Origin: RUG11462 sp045539315
GTDB taxonomy: Bacteria; Bacillota; Clostridia; Oscillospirales; Acutalibacteraceae
DNA length: 64,000 nucleotides
NCBI GenBank assembly: GCA_045539315.1
Contig: JAZQFC010000038.1
Coordinates: forward strand, 1 to 64,000
Reading direction: 5' to 3'
Shown here: positions 1-8,416 of the stretch, one piece after another
How the letters are laid out: each line of letters starts with the position of its first letter
Position numbering within the stretch: position 1 is the first letter of the stretch
Notes under the pieces: model-generated
The model's input: only the letters and a program-made list of their open reading frames with translations
Databases searched by the model: none
Told to the model about the DNA's origin: nothing
Translations under genes and position numbers: made by a program

Positions 1-354
1 GACAAAGAGAATAATACTGAAGAAACTGTGCTAACAGTTGTTTTAAATTCAATGCCAATTGATGATATTGATTTCAAAACTTGTTATCAAAGATTAACTA
101 TGGCGTCTGCTTCAAAATATGTTGGCGAAAATATTACTTTAAATAAAGAGCCAACATTGAAATTTGAAATATTATTAGACAATGGAAAAACAGATGTTAT
201 AACTTATACAAAATATAATGATAATTATTATTTGCATAAGTTAAACGGAATCGGCGATGAACTTATTCCTGCAAGAACAATTGACTCGTTAATTTACAAT
301 TATGAGCAATTAAGACAAGGAAAAGAAGTTGTTTCTCCAAATAAACAACAGTAA
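1..354 (+). CDS. DUF4340-like protein, C-terminal part (5' end outside window)
   Basis: The reading frame is open from the first base, so this is the 3' end of a longer gene; about 117 residues are visible. The visible part has a beta-rich pattern, a TYTKYNDNYYLHKLNG stretch and a helical end ending in VVSPNKQQ. That resembles the C-terminal repeat of DUF4340 proteins, which in many bacteria follow gliding-type ABC transporter subunits. The identity is a weak family impression, since the N-terminal membrane anchor and the neighbours are not visible. An intrinsic terminator follows directly. Confidence 0.5.
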   Translation, partial: DKENNTEETVLTVVLNSMPIDDIDFKTCYQRLTMASASKYVGENITLNKEPTLKFEILLDNGKTDVITYTKYNDNYYLHKLNGIGDELIPARTIDSLIYNYEQLRQGKEVVSPNKQQ

Positions 355-364
355 AATTAAGTAT

Positions 365-399
365 AAAAAGCAAGATTTCAAAAAATCTTGCTTTTTTAT
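365..399 (+). terminator. Intrinsic terminator after the DUF4340-like gene
   Basis: Inverted repeat AAAAAGCAAGATTT / AAATCTTGCTTTTT with a 4-base loop, followed by a T-rich tail. It separates the partial gene from the M16 operon. Confidence 0.85.
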
Positions 400-430
400 T
401 GCAAAAAAATAAAAAAATTTAAAAAATTAA

Positions 431-459
431 TGGTAAACTATAATAAAGTGTGGTATAAT
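431..459 (+). promoter_or_regulatory. Sigma-A type promoter of the M16 operon
   Basis: A perfect TATAAT lies at 454-459. The matching -35 is weak (TGGTAA at 431-436, 17-base spacer). It sits 30 bases before the start codon chosen for the downstream gene. Confidence 0.5.
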
Positions 460-489
460 ACACTAAATATGTTAAAAAGGAATTTTTGT

Positions 490-1761
490 ATGAATTTAGA
501 AAAATTATCGAATGGTGTTGAAGGGTGTTTTATAGAAACTTCAAAATTCAAAACATCAAGAATTAGTATAAATATGTTTGTAAAGGCAGATGAAAAAACA
601 TCATCGGCTTATTCGCTTTTGCAAATGTTGCTTGTAAATTCCACCGTTGATTATCCTGATTATACATCGCTTAACAAAGCGCTTAACGAACTTTATGGCG
701 CTTATCTTTATAGTGATGTTGTAAAATTCGGCGATATGAGAATAATTAAGTTTGTTATTTCATTTTTGGATGACAAATTTGCTTTAAATGGTGAAAAGGT
801 TTCTTCAACTGCTACCGATTTATTATTATCAGCAATTTTTAATCCTTTGTTAATCGATGGCAAGTTTAAAACAGAAGACTTTGAAAATAATATACGCTTG
901 CTTATCGAACAAATTGAAGGCGAAATTAATGATAAAAGAAGATATGCCATTGTTAATACTGAAAAGGCAATGTATAAAAATGAATTAGCAGGTATTGAGC
1001 GTTATGGCAATGTTGAAACTGTAAAGGCTTTAACAAATGAAGAAGTAGTTTCTGCTCATTCTAAATTATTACAAGAAGCATTTGTGCGTGTAAATGTAAT
1101 TTCTCAATCATCACCTAAAGATGTTTTTGAAAAAATCGCGGATAAGTTTTCTAAAATTGACAGAAATGTAGAAAAGAAAAACATCTCAACTTATCATAAA
1201 TTCAGTGGCGAAACAAATTTTGTTGAAGAACATTTAGATGTTACTCAAGGAAAACTTTGTTTAGGCTTTACACTTGAACAGGAAAACAATAGACAAGATA
1301 TTGCAAAGTCCGCTGTGTTTGTTGATATGTTTGGCGGTGGGCCATATTCTAAACTTTTTACAAATGTTCGTGAAAAACAAAGTTTGTGTTATTATTGCGC
1401 GGCTCGTTTTGATAGCAAAAAATCAACATTTATTGTTGATAGCGGTGTTTTAGAAGAAAACAGAGAAAAAGCATATAACGGAATTTTAGAACAACTTGAA
1501 GATATGAAAAATGGCAATTTTACTGATGAAGAATTATTAGCATCTAAAATGGCTATTTGTGATTCTCTTTCAACTGTTTCTGATTTATCATCAAATCTTG
1601 ATAACTGGTATGTTATGTTTAGTTTTGATGAGGATGAAACATTAGATTCTTATATTGAAAAAATCAGTAATGTAACAAGAGAAGATATAATAAACAAAGC
1701 AAAGTCAGTTAATCTTGATACAGTTTACTTTTTGGGTGGGCTTAAAGGAGAAAATGCTTAA
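490..1761 (+). CDS. M16 peptidase-like protein, YfmF type (probably non-catalytic)
   Basis: A 423-residue protein with the M16 (insulinase/pitrilysin) two-domain layout. It lacks the HxxEH zinc motif in its N-terminal half, as in Bacillus YfmF, so it is probably the inactive partner of the next gene's product. The C-terminal half keeps the GGGPYSKLFTNVREKQSLCYY segment typical of the substrate-binding domain. The start at 490 is preferred over an in-frame ATG at 388 because AAGGA lies 8 bases upstream and the -10 box lies just before it; the upstream in-frame stretch runs through the preceding terminator. The stop overlaps the next start by one base (TAATG), so translation is coupled. The physiological substrate is unknown; in Bacillus these proteins are linked to peptide processing. 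Confidence 0.85.
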   Translation: MNLEKLSNGVEGCFIETSKFKTSRISINMFVKADEKTSSAYSLLQMLLVNSTVDYPDYTSLNKALNELYGAYLYSDVVKFGDMRIIKFVISFLDDKFALNGEKVSSTATDLLLSAIFNPLLIDGKFKTEDFENNIRLLIEQIEGEINDKRRYAIVNTEKAMYKNELAGIERYGNVETVKALTNEEVVSAHSKLLQEAFVRVNVISQSSPKDVFEKIADKFSKIDRNVEKKNISTYHKFSGETNFVEEHLDVTQGKLCLGFTLEQENNRQDIAKSAVFVDMFGGGPYSKLFTNVREKQSLCYYCAARFDSKKSTFIVDSGVLEENREKAYNGILEQLEDMKNGNFTDEELLASKMAICDSLSTVSDLSSNLDNWYVMFSFDEDETLDSYIEKISNVTREDIINKAKSVNLDTVYFLGGLKGENA

Positions 1762-3026
1762 TGGTTAAAGAATTTATTAATAGCGATATAAATGAAGCCA
1801 TAAAGGTTTATAATCATAAGTCCGGCTTATCTGTTTATGTTTGCGAGAAAAAAGATTATTCATCTTCTTATGCTATTTTCGGCACAAGATATGGCTCAAT
1901 TGACACAAAGTTCAAGATAAAAAGCAAAGATTTTATTGAAGTACCTGAAGGAATCGCACATTATCTTGAGCATAAACTTTTTGAATCTGAAGAACAAGAC
2001 GCGTTTCAAAGATTTGCAAAAACAGGCGCCGCTGCTAACGCATTTACCTCGTTTGACAGAACTTGTTATCTGTTTTCTTGCTCATCAAATTTTGAACAAA
2101 ACTTTGAAATACTACTTGATTTTGTTCAGCACCCTTATTTTACAGAAGAAACCGTGAGAAAAGAGCAGGGTATTATCGGTCAAGAAATTAATATGTATGA
2201 TGATAATGCCGGTTGGCGTGTGCTTTTTAATCTTTTGTGTGCATTATATAAAGTTCACCCTGTTAGAATTGATATTGCAGGAACTGTTGAATCAATTGCA
2301 AAAATCAATGCCGAACTTTTATATGATTGTTATAACACATTTTATAATCTTAATAATATGTTTATCTGCGTTGCAGGTAATGTAGATGCTCAAAAGATTT
2401 TTGAAATGTGTGATAAACTTTTATTAGATAAAGAAAAAATTGAAATTGAAAGATTTATGCCTCAAGAACCAAAAGAGGTAGTTAAAGATAAGGTTGAGAT
2501 TTCACTTCCTGTAAGTATGCCAATGTTTGCAATTGGTTATAAAGAAGAATGTAAAAATCCACAAAAAACAGTAAAAGAAAAAATGTTGACTGAAATAATT
2601 TTAAAATGTATTTTTGGAAACGATGGTCAACTTTATAAAAAATTGTTTGATAGTGGTTTGATTAATGATAATTTTTCAACCGAATATTTCACAGGTTTCG
2701 GTTATGCTTGTGTTATGGTTGAAGGCGAATCAAATAATCCTGAAAAGGTAAGAGAAATCATTAATGAGTATATAACCAAAGTTAAACAAAATGGTATTGA
2801 ACAACAAGATGTTCAAAGATGTATCAAAGCATTTTATGGTAAACTTGTAAGCGATTTTAACTCTGTTGAAAATATAGTTATGAATATGGTTGAATCTGCT
2901 TTTCATAATACGGGCGTATTTGATGAAATTGATACATTAAAAGAAATTACAACTGATGATGTTAATAAAAGACTACAAGAAATTTTAGATGTTGAAAACT
3001 CTGCTATTTCTATTGTTAATAAATAA
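1761..3026 (+). CDS. M16 family zinc metallopeptidase, YfmH type
   Basis: A 421-residue M16 peptidase with an intact inverted zinc motif, HYLEH at residues 67-71, and the distal glutamate in GIIGQEINMYDD near residue 142. It should be the catalytic half of a heterodimer with the YfmF-type protein encoded just upstream, with which it overlaps by one base. No signal peptide is apparent, so the enzyme is predicted to be cytoplasmic. It lies directly before lgt and folD and is probably co-transcribed with them. Family and active site are clear; the peptide substrate cannot be read from the sequence. Confidence 0.9.
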   Translation: MVKEFINSDINEAIKVYNHKSGLSVYVCEKKDYSSSYAIFGTRYGSIDTKFKIKSKDFIEVPEGIAHYLEHKLFESEEQDAFQRFAKTGAAANAFTSFDRTCYLFSCSSNFEQNFEILLDFVQHPYFTEETVRKEQGIIGQEINMYDDNAGWRVLFNLLCALYKVHPVRIDIAGTVESIAKINAELLYDCYNTFYNLNNMFICVAGNVDAQKIFEMCDKLLLDKEKIEIERFMPQEPKEVVKDKVEISLPVSMPMFAIGYKEECKNPQKTVKEKMLTEIILKCIFGNDGQLYKKLFDSGLINDNFSTEYFTGFGYACVMVEGESNNPEKVREIINEYITKVKQNGIEQQDVQRCIKAFYGKLVSDFNSVENIVMNMVESAFHNTGVFDEIDTLKEITTDDVNKRLQEILDVENSAISIVNK

Positions 3027-3042
3027 AGGAAGGGTAAAAACT

Positions 3043-3909
3043 ATGATTAATGCAATGAGATATGTGTTTTTTGGATTTGAATTTGATTTTGACCCGGTTG
3101 CATTCACAATTCCTGGTACTTCTTGGGGCGTTTATTGGTACGGAATTTTTATTACTTTAGGTTTTGTTTTTGCTGTTGTTTATGGTCTTACAAGAGCAAA
3201 AAAATTCGGTATTGATTCTGATAGGTTGCTTGACTGCATATTAGTAACTGCGCCACTTGCAATTGTTGGTGCTAGAGCATATTATATCATTTTCAATGAA
3301 GATATGTCTTTTAGAGAATTTTTTAATATTCATGATGGTGGCCTTGCAATTTATGGTGGCGTTTTAGTAGCAATTATCGTTGGCGCTTTAATGTGTAAAT
3401 TAAGAAAAGTTAATGTTTTGTCAGCGCTTGATTTAACTGCGCTTGGTTTTTTAATTGGTCAGTCAATAGGCAGATGGGGAAACTTTATTAATCAAGAAGC
3501 ATATGGCTATACAACAGGTAGCACTTGGTTTGGTATTTCAGGCGAGCGTATTATTGAAGATATGCACACTCAAATGCCTGTTCACCCTTGTTTTTTATAT
3601 GAGTCTATCTGGTGTGCTTTAGGTTTCGTTATTTTGCATTTTGCTTCTAAAAAGAGAAAGTTTACAGGTCAAATCGCCGCTTCATATCTTGTTTGGTATG
3701 GATTTGGTAGATTTATAATTGAATATTTCAGAACAGATTCATTAATGCTAGGCGAAAGTAATATAAAAGTTTCAATGTTGCTTTCAGGTCTTATGGTTGC
3801 ATTAGGATTAATTCTTTTAGTGTTAGGCTTTAAGAAAACAAAATCAACACAGAATTTAAAATATTCGCCTGTATTTGAAAGCGATGAAGATGATAAGGAG
3901 AAAGAATAA
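3043..3909 (+). CDS. lgt: Prolipoprotein diacylglyceryl transferase
   Basis: Transfers the diacylglyceryl group of phosphatidylglycerol to the lipobox cysteine of prolipoproteins, the first step of lipoprotein maturation, in the cytoplasmic membrane. The 288-residue protein has about seven hydrophobic segments, the HDGGLAIYGG motif (residues 97-106) and the Lgt signature GRWGNFINQE (143-152). I chose the ATG at 3043 because AAAGGAAGGG lies about 10 bases upstream; an in-frame start at 2989 would lie inside the M16 gene. The C-terminal tail is charged (DEDDKEKE). Its stop overlaps the folD start by one base. Confidence 0.95.
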   Translation: MINAMRYVFFGFEFDFDPVAFTIPGTSWGVYWYGIFITLGFVFAVVYGLTRAKKFGIDSDRLLDCILVTAPLAIVGARAYYIIFNEDMSFREFFNIHDGGLAIYGGVLVAIIVGALMCKLRKVNVLSALDLTALGFLIGQSIGRWGNFINQEAYGYTTGSTWFGISGERIIEDMHTQMPVHPCFLYESIWCALGFVILHFASKKRKFTGQIAASYLVWYGFGRFIIEYFRTDSLMLGESNIKVSMLLSGLMVALGLILLVLGFKKTKSTQNLKYSPVFESDEDDKEKE

Positions 3910-4760
3910 TGGCTAATATTATTGATGGTAGATTAGTTTCAAAAAAAGTTAAAGAAGAAGTAGCGCAAGAAGTAGTTGCATTAAAAGAAAAAGGAATTAC
4001 TCCCGGTCTTGCAGTTATAATTGTAGGCGATGACCCTGCTTCAAGAGTGTATGTTAATAACAAAAAAAAATCTTGTGCTGAAGTAGGTTTTTATTCAGAA
4101 GAATATGCTTTGCCTGCTGAAACTACTATGGAGCAACTTTTAGAAGTAATTGATGTTTTAAATAAAAGAGAAGATATAAACGGCATTTTGTGTCAACTTC
4201 CTTTGCCTAAACATTTAGATGAAAAAGCAGTTATTGATTACATAGATGCTAAAAAAGATGTAGATGCTTTTTCGCCTGTAAATGTTGGTAAAATTATGAT
4301 AGGTGATTATGACTTTTTACCTTGTACACCTGCAGGTGTTATGGAACTTCTTAAACATTATGAAATTGAAGTAGAAGGTAAAGAATGTGTAGTTATCGGT
4401 AGAAGTAATATCGTAGGTAAACCAATGAGTATGCTTCTTCTTCATAAAAATGGAACAGTTACAACTTGTCATTCAAGAACTCGTGATTTAAAAGAAGTTT
4501 GTATTAGAGCAGACATTTTGGTGGCAGCAGTTGGCATTGCAGAATTTGTAACTGCAGATATGGTTAAAGACGGCGCTGTTGTAATTGATGTTGGAATGAA
4601 TAGAAAAGATGGTAAACTTTGTGGCGATGTTAAATTTGATGAAGTATCAGAAAAAGCATCATTTATCACTCCTGTACCAGGTGGTGTTGGTCCTATGACT
4701 ATAGGAATGCTTATGAAAAATACATTAAAAGCCGCAAAATTACACAATAATATTGATTAA
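3909..4760 (+). CDS. folD: Bifunctional methylenetetrahydrofolate dehydrogenase / methenyl-THF cyclohydrolase
   Basis: Interconverts 5,10-methylene-, 5,10-methenyl- and 10-formyl-tetrahydrofolate in the cytoplasm. The length of 283 residues is normal. Visible family marks are the catalytic Y48xxxK52 in SRVYVNNKKK, the GILCQLPLP and KDVDAFSPVN segments, the Rossmann motif VVIGRSNIVGKPM and the C-terminal TPVPGGVGPMT. Translation is coupled to lgt (TAATG). The formate-THF ligase that would feed this step is in the same window, at 54095. Confidence 0.97.
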   Translation: MANIIDGRLVSKKVKEEVAQEVVALKEKGITPGLAVIIVGDDPASRVYVNNKKKSCAEVGFYSEEYALPAETTMEQLLEVIDVLNKREDINGILCQLPLPKHLDEKAVIDYIDAKKDVDAFSPVNVGKIMIGDYDFLPCTPAGVMELLKHYEIEVEGKECVVIGRSNIVGKPMSMLLLHKNGTVTTCHSRTRDLKEVCIRADILVAAVGIAEFVTADMVKDGAVVIDVGMNRKDGKLCGDVKFDEVSEKASFITPVPGGVGPMTIGMLMKNTLKAAKLHNNID

Positions 4761-4778
4761 TAAAGGGGATTTTGAATT

Positions 4779-5048
4779 ATGAAAGCAGTAATTTCAGTAA
4801 TTGGTAAAGATACAGTTGGTATTTTAGCAAAAGTTTCAACAAAATGCGCTGAATTTAACGTAAATATTGATGATGTTACTCAAACAGTAATGCAAGATAT
4901 TTTTACAATGATTATGATGACAGATACAACAAATTGTAATGTTGAGTTTGATGCATTTTCTCTTGAAATGAAAAAATTAGGCGAAGAAATGGGCATGAAA
5001 ATTGAAGTAATGCACGAAGATATTTTTAACTCTATGCACAGAATATAA
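4779..5048 (+). CDS. ACT domain protein (UPF0237)
   Basis: An 89-residue stand-alone ACT domain, starting MKAVISVIGKDTVGILAKVS, a typical amino-acid-binding regulatory fold. A single-ACT protein of this kind is regularly encoded just before a UPF0210/PFL protein in Firmicutes, as here (12-base gap). It has a good ribosome binding site (AAAGGGG). The ligand and the regulated target are unknown; partnership with the next gene is an inference from conserved linkage. Confidence 0.9.
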   Translation: MKAVISVIGKDTVGILAKVSTKCAEFNVNIDDVTQTVMQDIFTMIMMTDTTNCNVEFDAFSLEMKKLGEEMGMKIEVMHEDIFNSMHRI

Positions 5049-5060
5049 GGGGAATTAATA

Positions 5061-6425
5061 ATGCTTAATACTAAAGATGTTTTAGAAACTATTAATATGA
5101 TACATAATGAAAATCTTGATGTAAGAACTGTTACAATGGGTATTTCATTACTTGACTGTATTGATAGTGATATTGATAAGGCTTGTGAAAAGGTTTATGA
5201 TAAAATTACAAGATATGCTTGTAATCTTGTTCCTGTTTGTGAAGAAATTGAGAATAAATATGGTATTCCTATAGTTAACAAAAGAATATCAGTAACACCA
5301 ATTGCAATGCTTGCGTCTGCTTGTCAGACTTCTAATATTGTTAAGTTTGCTTTTGCGCTTGAAAAAGCGGCTAAAACAGTCGGAGTTAACTTTATTGGTG
5401 GTTACTCTGCGCTTGTTCAAAAAGGCTTTGCAAATGGCGATTATGCGTTGATAGAATCCATCCCTGAAGCGCTTGCTTCAACTGAACGTGTGTGTTCATC
5501 GGTTAATATCGGTTCAACTAAAACTGGTATTAATATGGACGCAGTTAAAATGATGGGTAAAATCGTTAAACAAGCAGCAGTGCTCACTGCAGATAGAGAA
5601 TCAGTTGGCGCATCAAAATTAGTTGTATTTTGTAATGCTCCTGAAGATAATCCGTTTATGGCAGGAGCTTTTCACGGTGCAGGCGAGCCTGACTGTGTTA
5701 TTAATGTTGGTGTGTCTGGCCCTGGTGTTGTTCGAGCTGCTCTTGCTACTGAAGAAGCAAAGAAACTTGATATAACAGGTGTTGCAGATTTGGTTAAAAG
5801 AACCGCATTTAAAATCACTCGTATGGGACAATTAGTTGCTATGGAAGCGAGTGAGCGCCTTGGAGTACAATTTGGTATTGTTGACTTATCATTAGCGCCA
5901 ACTCCTGCAATAGGTGATTCTGTTGCAAATATTTTAGAAGAAATGGGACTTGAAACTTGTGGCTGTTGCGGTACAACTGCGTGTCTTGCGCTTCTTAATG
6001 ACGCAGTTAAAAAAGGTGGCGTTATGGCATCATCTCACGTTGGTGGACTTTCAGGTGCATTTATTCCTGTTTCAGAAGATGACGGTATGATTAAAGCGGC
6101 AGAAAAAGGCGTTTTAACGCTCGAAAAATTAGAGGCGATGACTGCTGTTTGTTCAGTCGGTCTTGATATGATAGCAATTCCAGGAGATACTCCTGATGAA
6201 GTAATCTCTGCTTTAATTGCAGATGAAGCAGCAATTGGTATGGTTAATTTTAAAACTACTGCAGTAAGAGTTATCCCTGCTATTGGCAAAACAATAGGTG
6301 ATACAGTTAATTATGGTGGGCTTTTTGGCTATGCACCAATTATGCCTATAAACACTGCTTCTCCTGCGCAGTTTATTCATAGAGGCGGACAAATTCCGGC
6401 TCCAATGCAAGCACTTAAAAATTAA
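5061..6425 (+). CDS. PFL family protein (DUF711 / UPF0210)
   Basis: A 454-residue cytoplasmic protein of the UPF0210 family, distantly related to the pyruvate-formate-lyase/ribonucleotide-reductase barrel. Recognisable stretches are SVTPIAMLASAC, FIGGYSALVQKG, GVSGPGVVRAAL and CGCCGTTACLALL. The length is normal for the family. It follows the ACT-domain gene with its own GGGGAA ribosome binding site and is probably the last gene of the operon that begins near 490. The family has no firmly assigned reaction; its glycine- and cysteine-rich centre suggests an enzyme. Confidence 0.9.
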   Translation: MLNTKDVLETINMIHNENLDVRTVTMGISLLDCIDSDIDKACEKVYDKITRYACNLVPVCEEIENKYGIPIVNKRISVTPIAMLASACQTSNIVKFAFALEKAAKTVGVNFIGGYSALVQKGFANGDYALIESIPEALASTERVCSSVNIGSTKTGINMDAVKMMGKIVKQAAVLTADRESVGASKLVVFCNAPEDNPFMAGAFHGAGEPDCVINVGVSGPGVVRAALATEEAKKLDITGVADLVKRTAFKITRMGQLVAMEASERLGVQFGIVDLSLAPTPAIGDSVANILEEMGLETCGCCGTTACLALLNDAVKKGGVMASSHVGGLSGAFIPVSEDDGMIKAAEKGVLTLEKLEAMTAVCSVGLDMIAIPGDTPDEVISALIADEAAIGMVNFKTTAVRVIPAIGKTIGDTVNYGGLFGYAPIMPINTASPAQFIHRGGQIPAPMQALKN

Positions 6426-6437
6426 TTAAAAAAACAC

Positions 6438-6466
6438 TTGATTTTTAGGTGCGCTTGTGCTATAAT
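6438..6466 (+). promoter_or_regulatory. rpsB-tsf promoter
   Basis: TTGATT at 6438-6443 and TATAAT at 6461-6466 with a 17-base spacer. It gives a leader of about 110 bases before rpsB. Confidence 0.85.
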
Positions 6467-6493
6467 TGTTCGGTAATACTCACGAATTATGAC

Positions 6494-6531
6494 TTTTTTG
6501 CCGTGTCTTGAATTATTTCAAGGGCAAAAAG
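6494..6531 (+). ncRNA. Structured 5' leader of rpsB (hairpin)
   Basis: TTTTTGCC (6495-6502) pairs with GGCAAAAA (6523-6530), with an inner CTTGAA/TTCAAG stem and a GTGT bulge on the 5' side. No T-run follows, so it is not a terminator. Placed between the promoter and the S2 gene, it could be an autoregulatory leader bound by S2. That role is an inference. Confidence 0.5.
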
Positions 6532-6583
6532 GGTTGATTAATTCGGCGGTAATAACAAATTTTTTATTATGGAGGACATTATT

Positions 6584-7369
6584 ATGTCAGTAATCTCAAT
6601 GAAACAACTTCTTGAAGCTGGTGTTCATTTTGGTCACCAAACAAGACGTTGGAATCCGAAAATGGCTGAGTACATTTTCACAGAAAGAAACGGTATCTAC
6701 ATTATCGACTTGCAGAAAACCGTAAAAAAATTAGAGGAAGCTTACAACTTGGTAAGAGACCTCTCTGCTGAAGGAAAAGACGTTCTTTTCGTAGGCACAA
6801 AGAAACAAGCTATTGATTCTGTTAAAGAAGAAGCTGAATTCTGCGGTATGCCATATGTTAACGCAAGATGGCTCGGCGGTATGATGACTAACTTCACAAC
6901 AATTCGTCGCAGAATTAAAAGACTTGAACAACTTCGTAAAATGGAAGAAGACGGTACATTTGAACTTCTCCCTAAAAAAGAAGTAATCAAACTTCAAGGC
7001 GAAATTGAAAGACTTGAAAAATTCATGGGCGGTATCAAAGATATGAAAAAGCTCCCTGGCGCTTTATTCGTAGTTGACCCAAGAAAAGAAAGAATCGCTG
7101 TATTAGAGGCTAAAAAACTTGGTATTCCAATAGTTGCTATTGTTGATACTAACTGTGACCCAGATGAAATTGATTATGTTATCCCTGGTAACGATGATGC
7201 TATTCGTGCAGTAAAACTTATTGCTCATACTATCGCTTGCGCTGTTATCGAAGGCAGACAAGGTGAAGATGCTCCTGAACTCGCTGCAGAAGTTGAAGAA
7301 ACTGAAGAAGTAGTTGAGGAAGTTGTAGAAGAAGCAACTGAAGAAGTTGCAGAAGAAACTGCTGAATAA
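6584..7369 (+). CDS. rpsB: 30S ribosomal protein S2
   Basis: Small-subunit ribosomal protein, 261 residues. It begins MSVISMKQLLEAGVHFGHQT and contains the S2 signatures (NPKMAEYIF, DLQKTVKKL, PGNDDAIRA). The start at 6584 is chosen over an in-frame ATG at 6569 because GGAGG (6571-6575) sits 8 bases before it. The last 30 or so residues are a low-complexity Glu/Val tail, as in many clostridial S2 proteins. It forms an operon with tsf, 29 bases downstream. Confidence 0.98.
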   Translation: MSVISMKQLLEAGVHFGHQTRRWNPKMAEYIFTERNGIYIIDLQKTVKKLEEAYNLVRDLSAEGKDVLFVGTKKQAIDSVKEEAEFCGMPYVNARWLGGMMTNFTTIRRRIKRLEQLRKMEEDGTFELLPKKEVIKLQGEIERLEKFMGGIKDMKKLPGALFVVDPRKERIAVLEAKKLGIPIVAIVDTNCDPDEIDYVIPGNDDAIRAVKLIAHTIACAVIEGRQGEDAPELAAEVEETEEVVEEVVEEATEEVAEETAE

Positions 7370-7398
7370 TTTGATATAATACAAGGAGGATAATTCTT

Positions 7399-8313
7399 AT
7401 GGCATTTACAGCTAAAGATGTTCAAGCACTCAGAGAAAGAACTGGTTGCGGTATGATGGACTGCAAAAAAGCTCTTGTTGAGTGTGATGGTGATATGGAA
7501 AAAGCAATTGACTTTTTAAGAGAAAAAGGTCTTGCTTCACAAGCTAAAAAATCTACTAGAGTTGCTGCAGAAGGTCAAGTTGTTGCTACTGTTGAAGGCG
7601 ATGTTGCTGCAATTTTGGAAATCAATGCAGAAACTGACTTCGTTGCAGGTGGCGACCCATTCAAAGCACTTTGCGCAAAAGTTTTAGATGTTGTTGTTAA
7701 ACAAAACCCTGCTGATGTTGACGCTTTACTTGCTTGCAAAGAAGGCGACCAAACAGTTGAAGAAATGGTTCAAGAACTTTTCTTACAAGTTAGAGAAAAT
7801 ATGAAAGTTCGTCGTTTCTATCGTGCAGAAGGCAAATGTGCTTCTTACATTCATGCTGGCGGTAGAATTGGTGTATTAGTTGAGTTTGATGCATCTGATG
7901 ATGTTGCTGCAACTGATGAGTTCAAAGCACTTGGTAAGAGTGTTGCAATGCACATTGCTGCTATGAACCCTGCTTATCTTGATGAAGCTTCAGTTCCTGC
8001 AGAAGTAATCGCTAAAGAAAAAGATATTATGGTTGCTCAAATGAAAGAAGATCCAAAAATGGCTAATAAGCCAGAGCAAGTTCTCTCAAAAATTGTTGAA
8101 GGTAAAATCGGCAAATATTATAAAGAGAATTGCTTAGTTGAGCAAGTATTCGCTATCGATGGCGATTATACAGTTGGCAAATATGTTGAAAAGGTTGCCA
8201 AAGACCTTGGCGCAGACATCAAAATCACATCTTACACAAGATATGAAAGAGGCGAAGGTATCGAAAAGAAACAAGAAAACTTCGCTGAAGAAATTGCTAA
8301 TATGATGAAATAA
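7399..8313 (+). CDS. tsf: Translation elongation factor Ts
   Basis: Nucleotide exchange factor for EF-Tu, 304 residues. The N-terminal UBA-like domain reads DVQALRERTGCGMMDCKKAL, followed by EINAETDFVAGG, which contains the TDFV motif contacting EF-Tu. A strong AAGGAGG precedes the start. It is the second gene of the rpsB operon and is followed by an intrinsic terminator. Confidence 0.98.
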   Translation: MAFTAKDVQALRERTGCGMMDCKKALVECDGDMEKAIDFLREKGLASQAKKSTRVAAEGQVVATVEGDVAAILEINAETDFVAGGDPFKALCAKVLDVVVKQNPADVDALLACKEGDQTVEEMVQELFLQVRENMKVRRFYRAEGKCASYIHAGGRIGVLVEFDASDDVAATDEFKALGKSVAMHIAAMNPAYLDEASVPAEVIAKEKDIMVAQMKEDPKMANKPEQVLSKIVEGKIGKYYKENCLVEQVFAIDGDYTVGKYVEKVAKDLGADIKITSYTRYERGEGIEKKQENFAEEIANMMK

Positions 8314-8319
8314 TTGATT

Positions 8320-8352
8320 AAAAAGCAGACAGAAAACTGTCTGCTTTTTTTA
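8320..8352 (+). terminator. Intrinsic terminator after tsf
   Basis: Stem AAAAGCAGACAG / CTGTCTGCTTTT with a 4-base loop and a T-run. Confidence 0.92.
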
Positions 8353-8355
8353 TTC

Positions 8356-8384
8356 TTGCAAAAACAAAATTTTAGTTGTATAAT
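8356..8384 (+). promoter_or_regulatory. Promoter of the beta-helix surface protein gene
   Basis: TTGCAA at 8356-8361 and TATAAT at 8379-8384, 17-base spacer, 33 bases before the GTG start. Confidence 0.8.
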
Positions 8385-8416
8385 AAAAGTGTGTTTGCAA
8401 AAAAGGGAGTGTATTT

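Noticed and set aside
388..489. N-terminal extension of the first M16 gene from an ATG at 388
   Set aside because: It runs through the terminator T-run and the promoter; the ATG at 490 has a proper ribosome binding site and family-like start.
4469..4747. 92-codon minus-strand frame inside folD
   Set aside because: Antisense shadow of folD with no own signals.
7290..7366. GAAGAAGTT-type repeats in rpsB
   Set aside because: Low-complexity codons for the acidic tail, not a DNA repeat element or CRISPR.
7103..7425. Open frames on the minus strand opposite the end of rpsB
   Set aside because: They mirror the repetitive Glu/Val codons of the S2 tail; no ribosome binding site or promoter.
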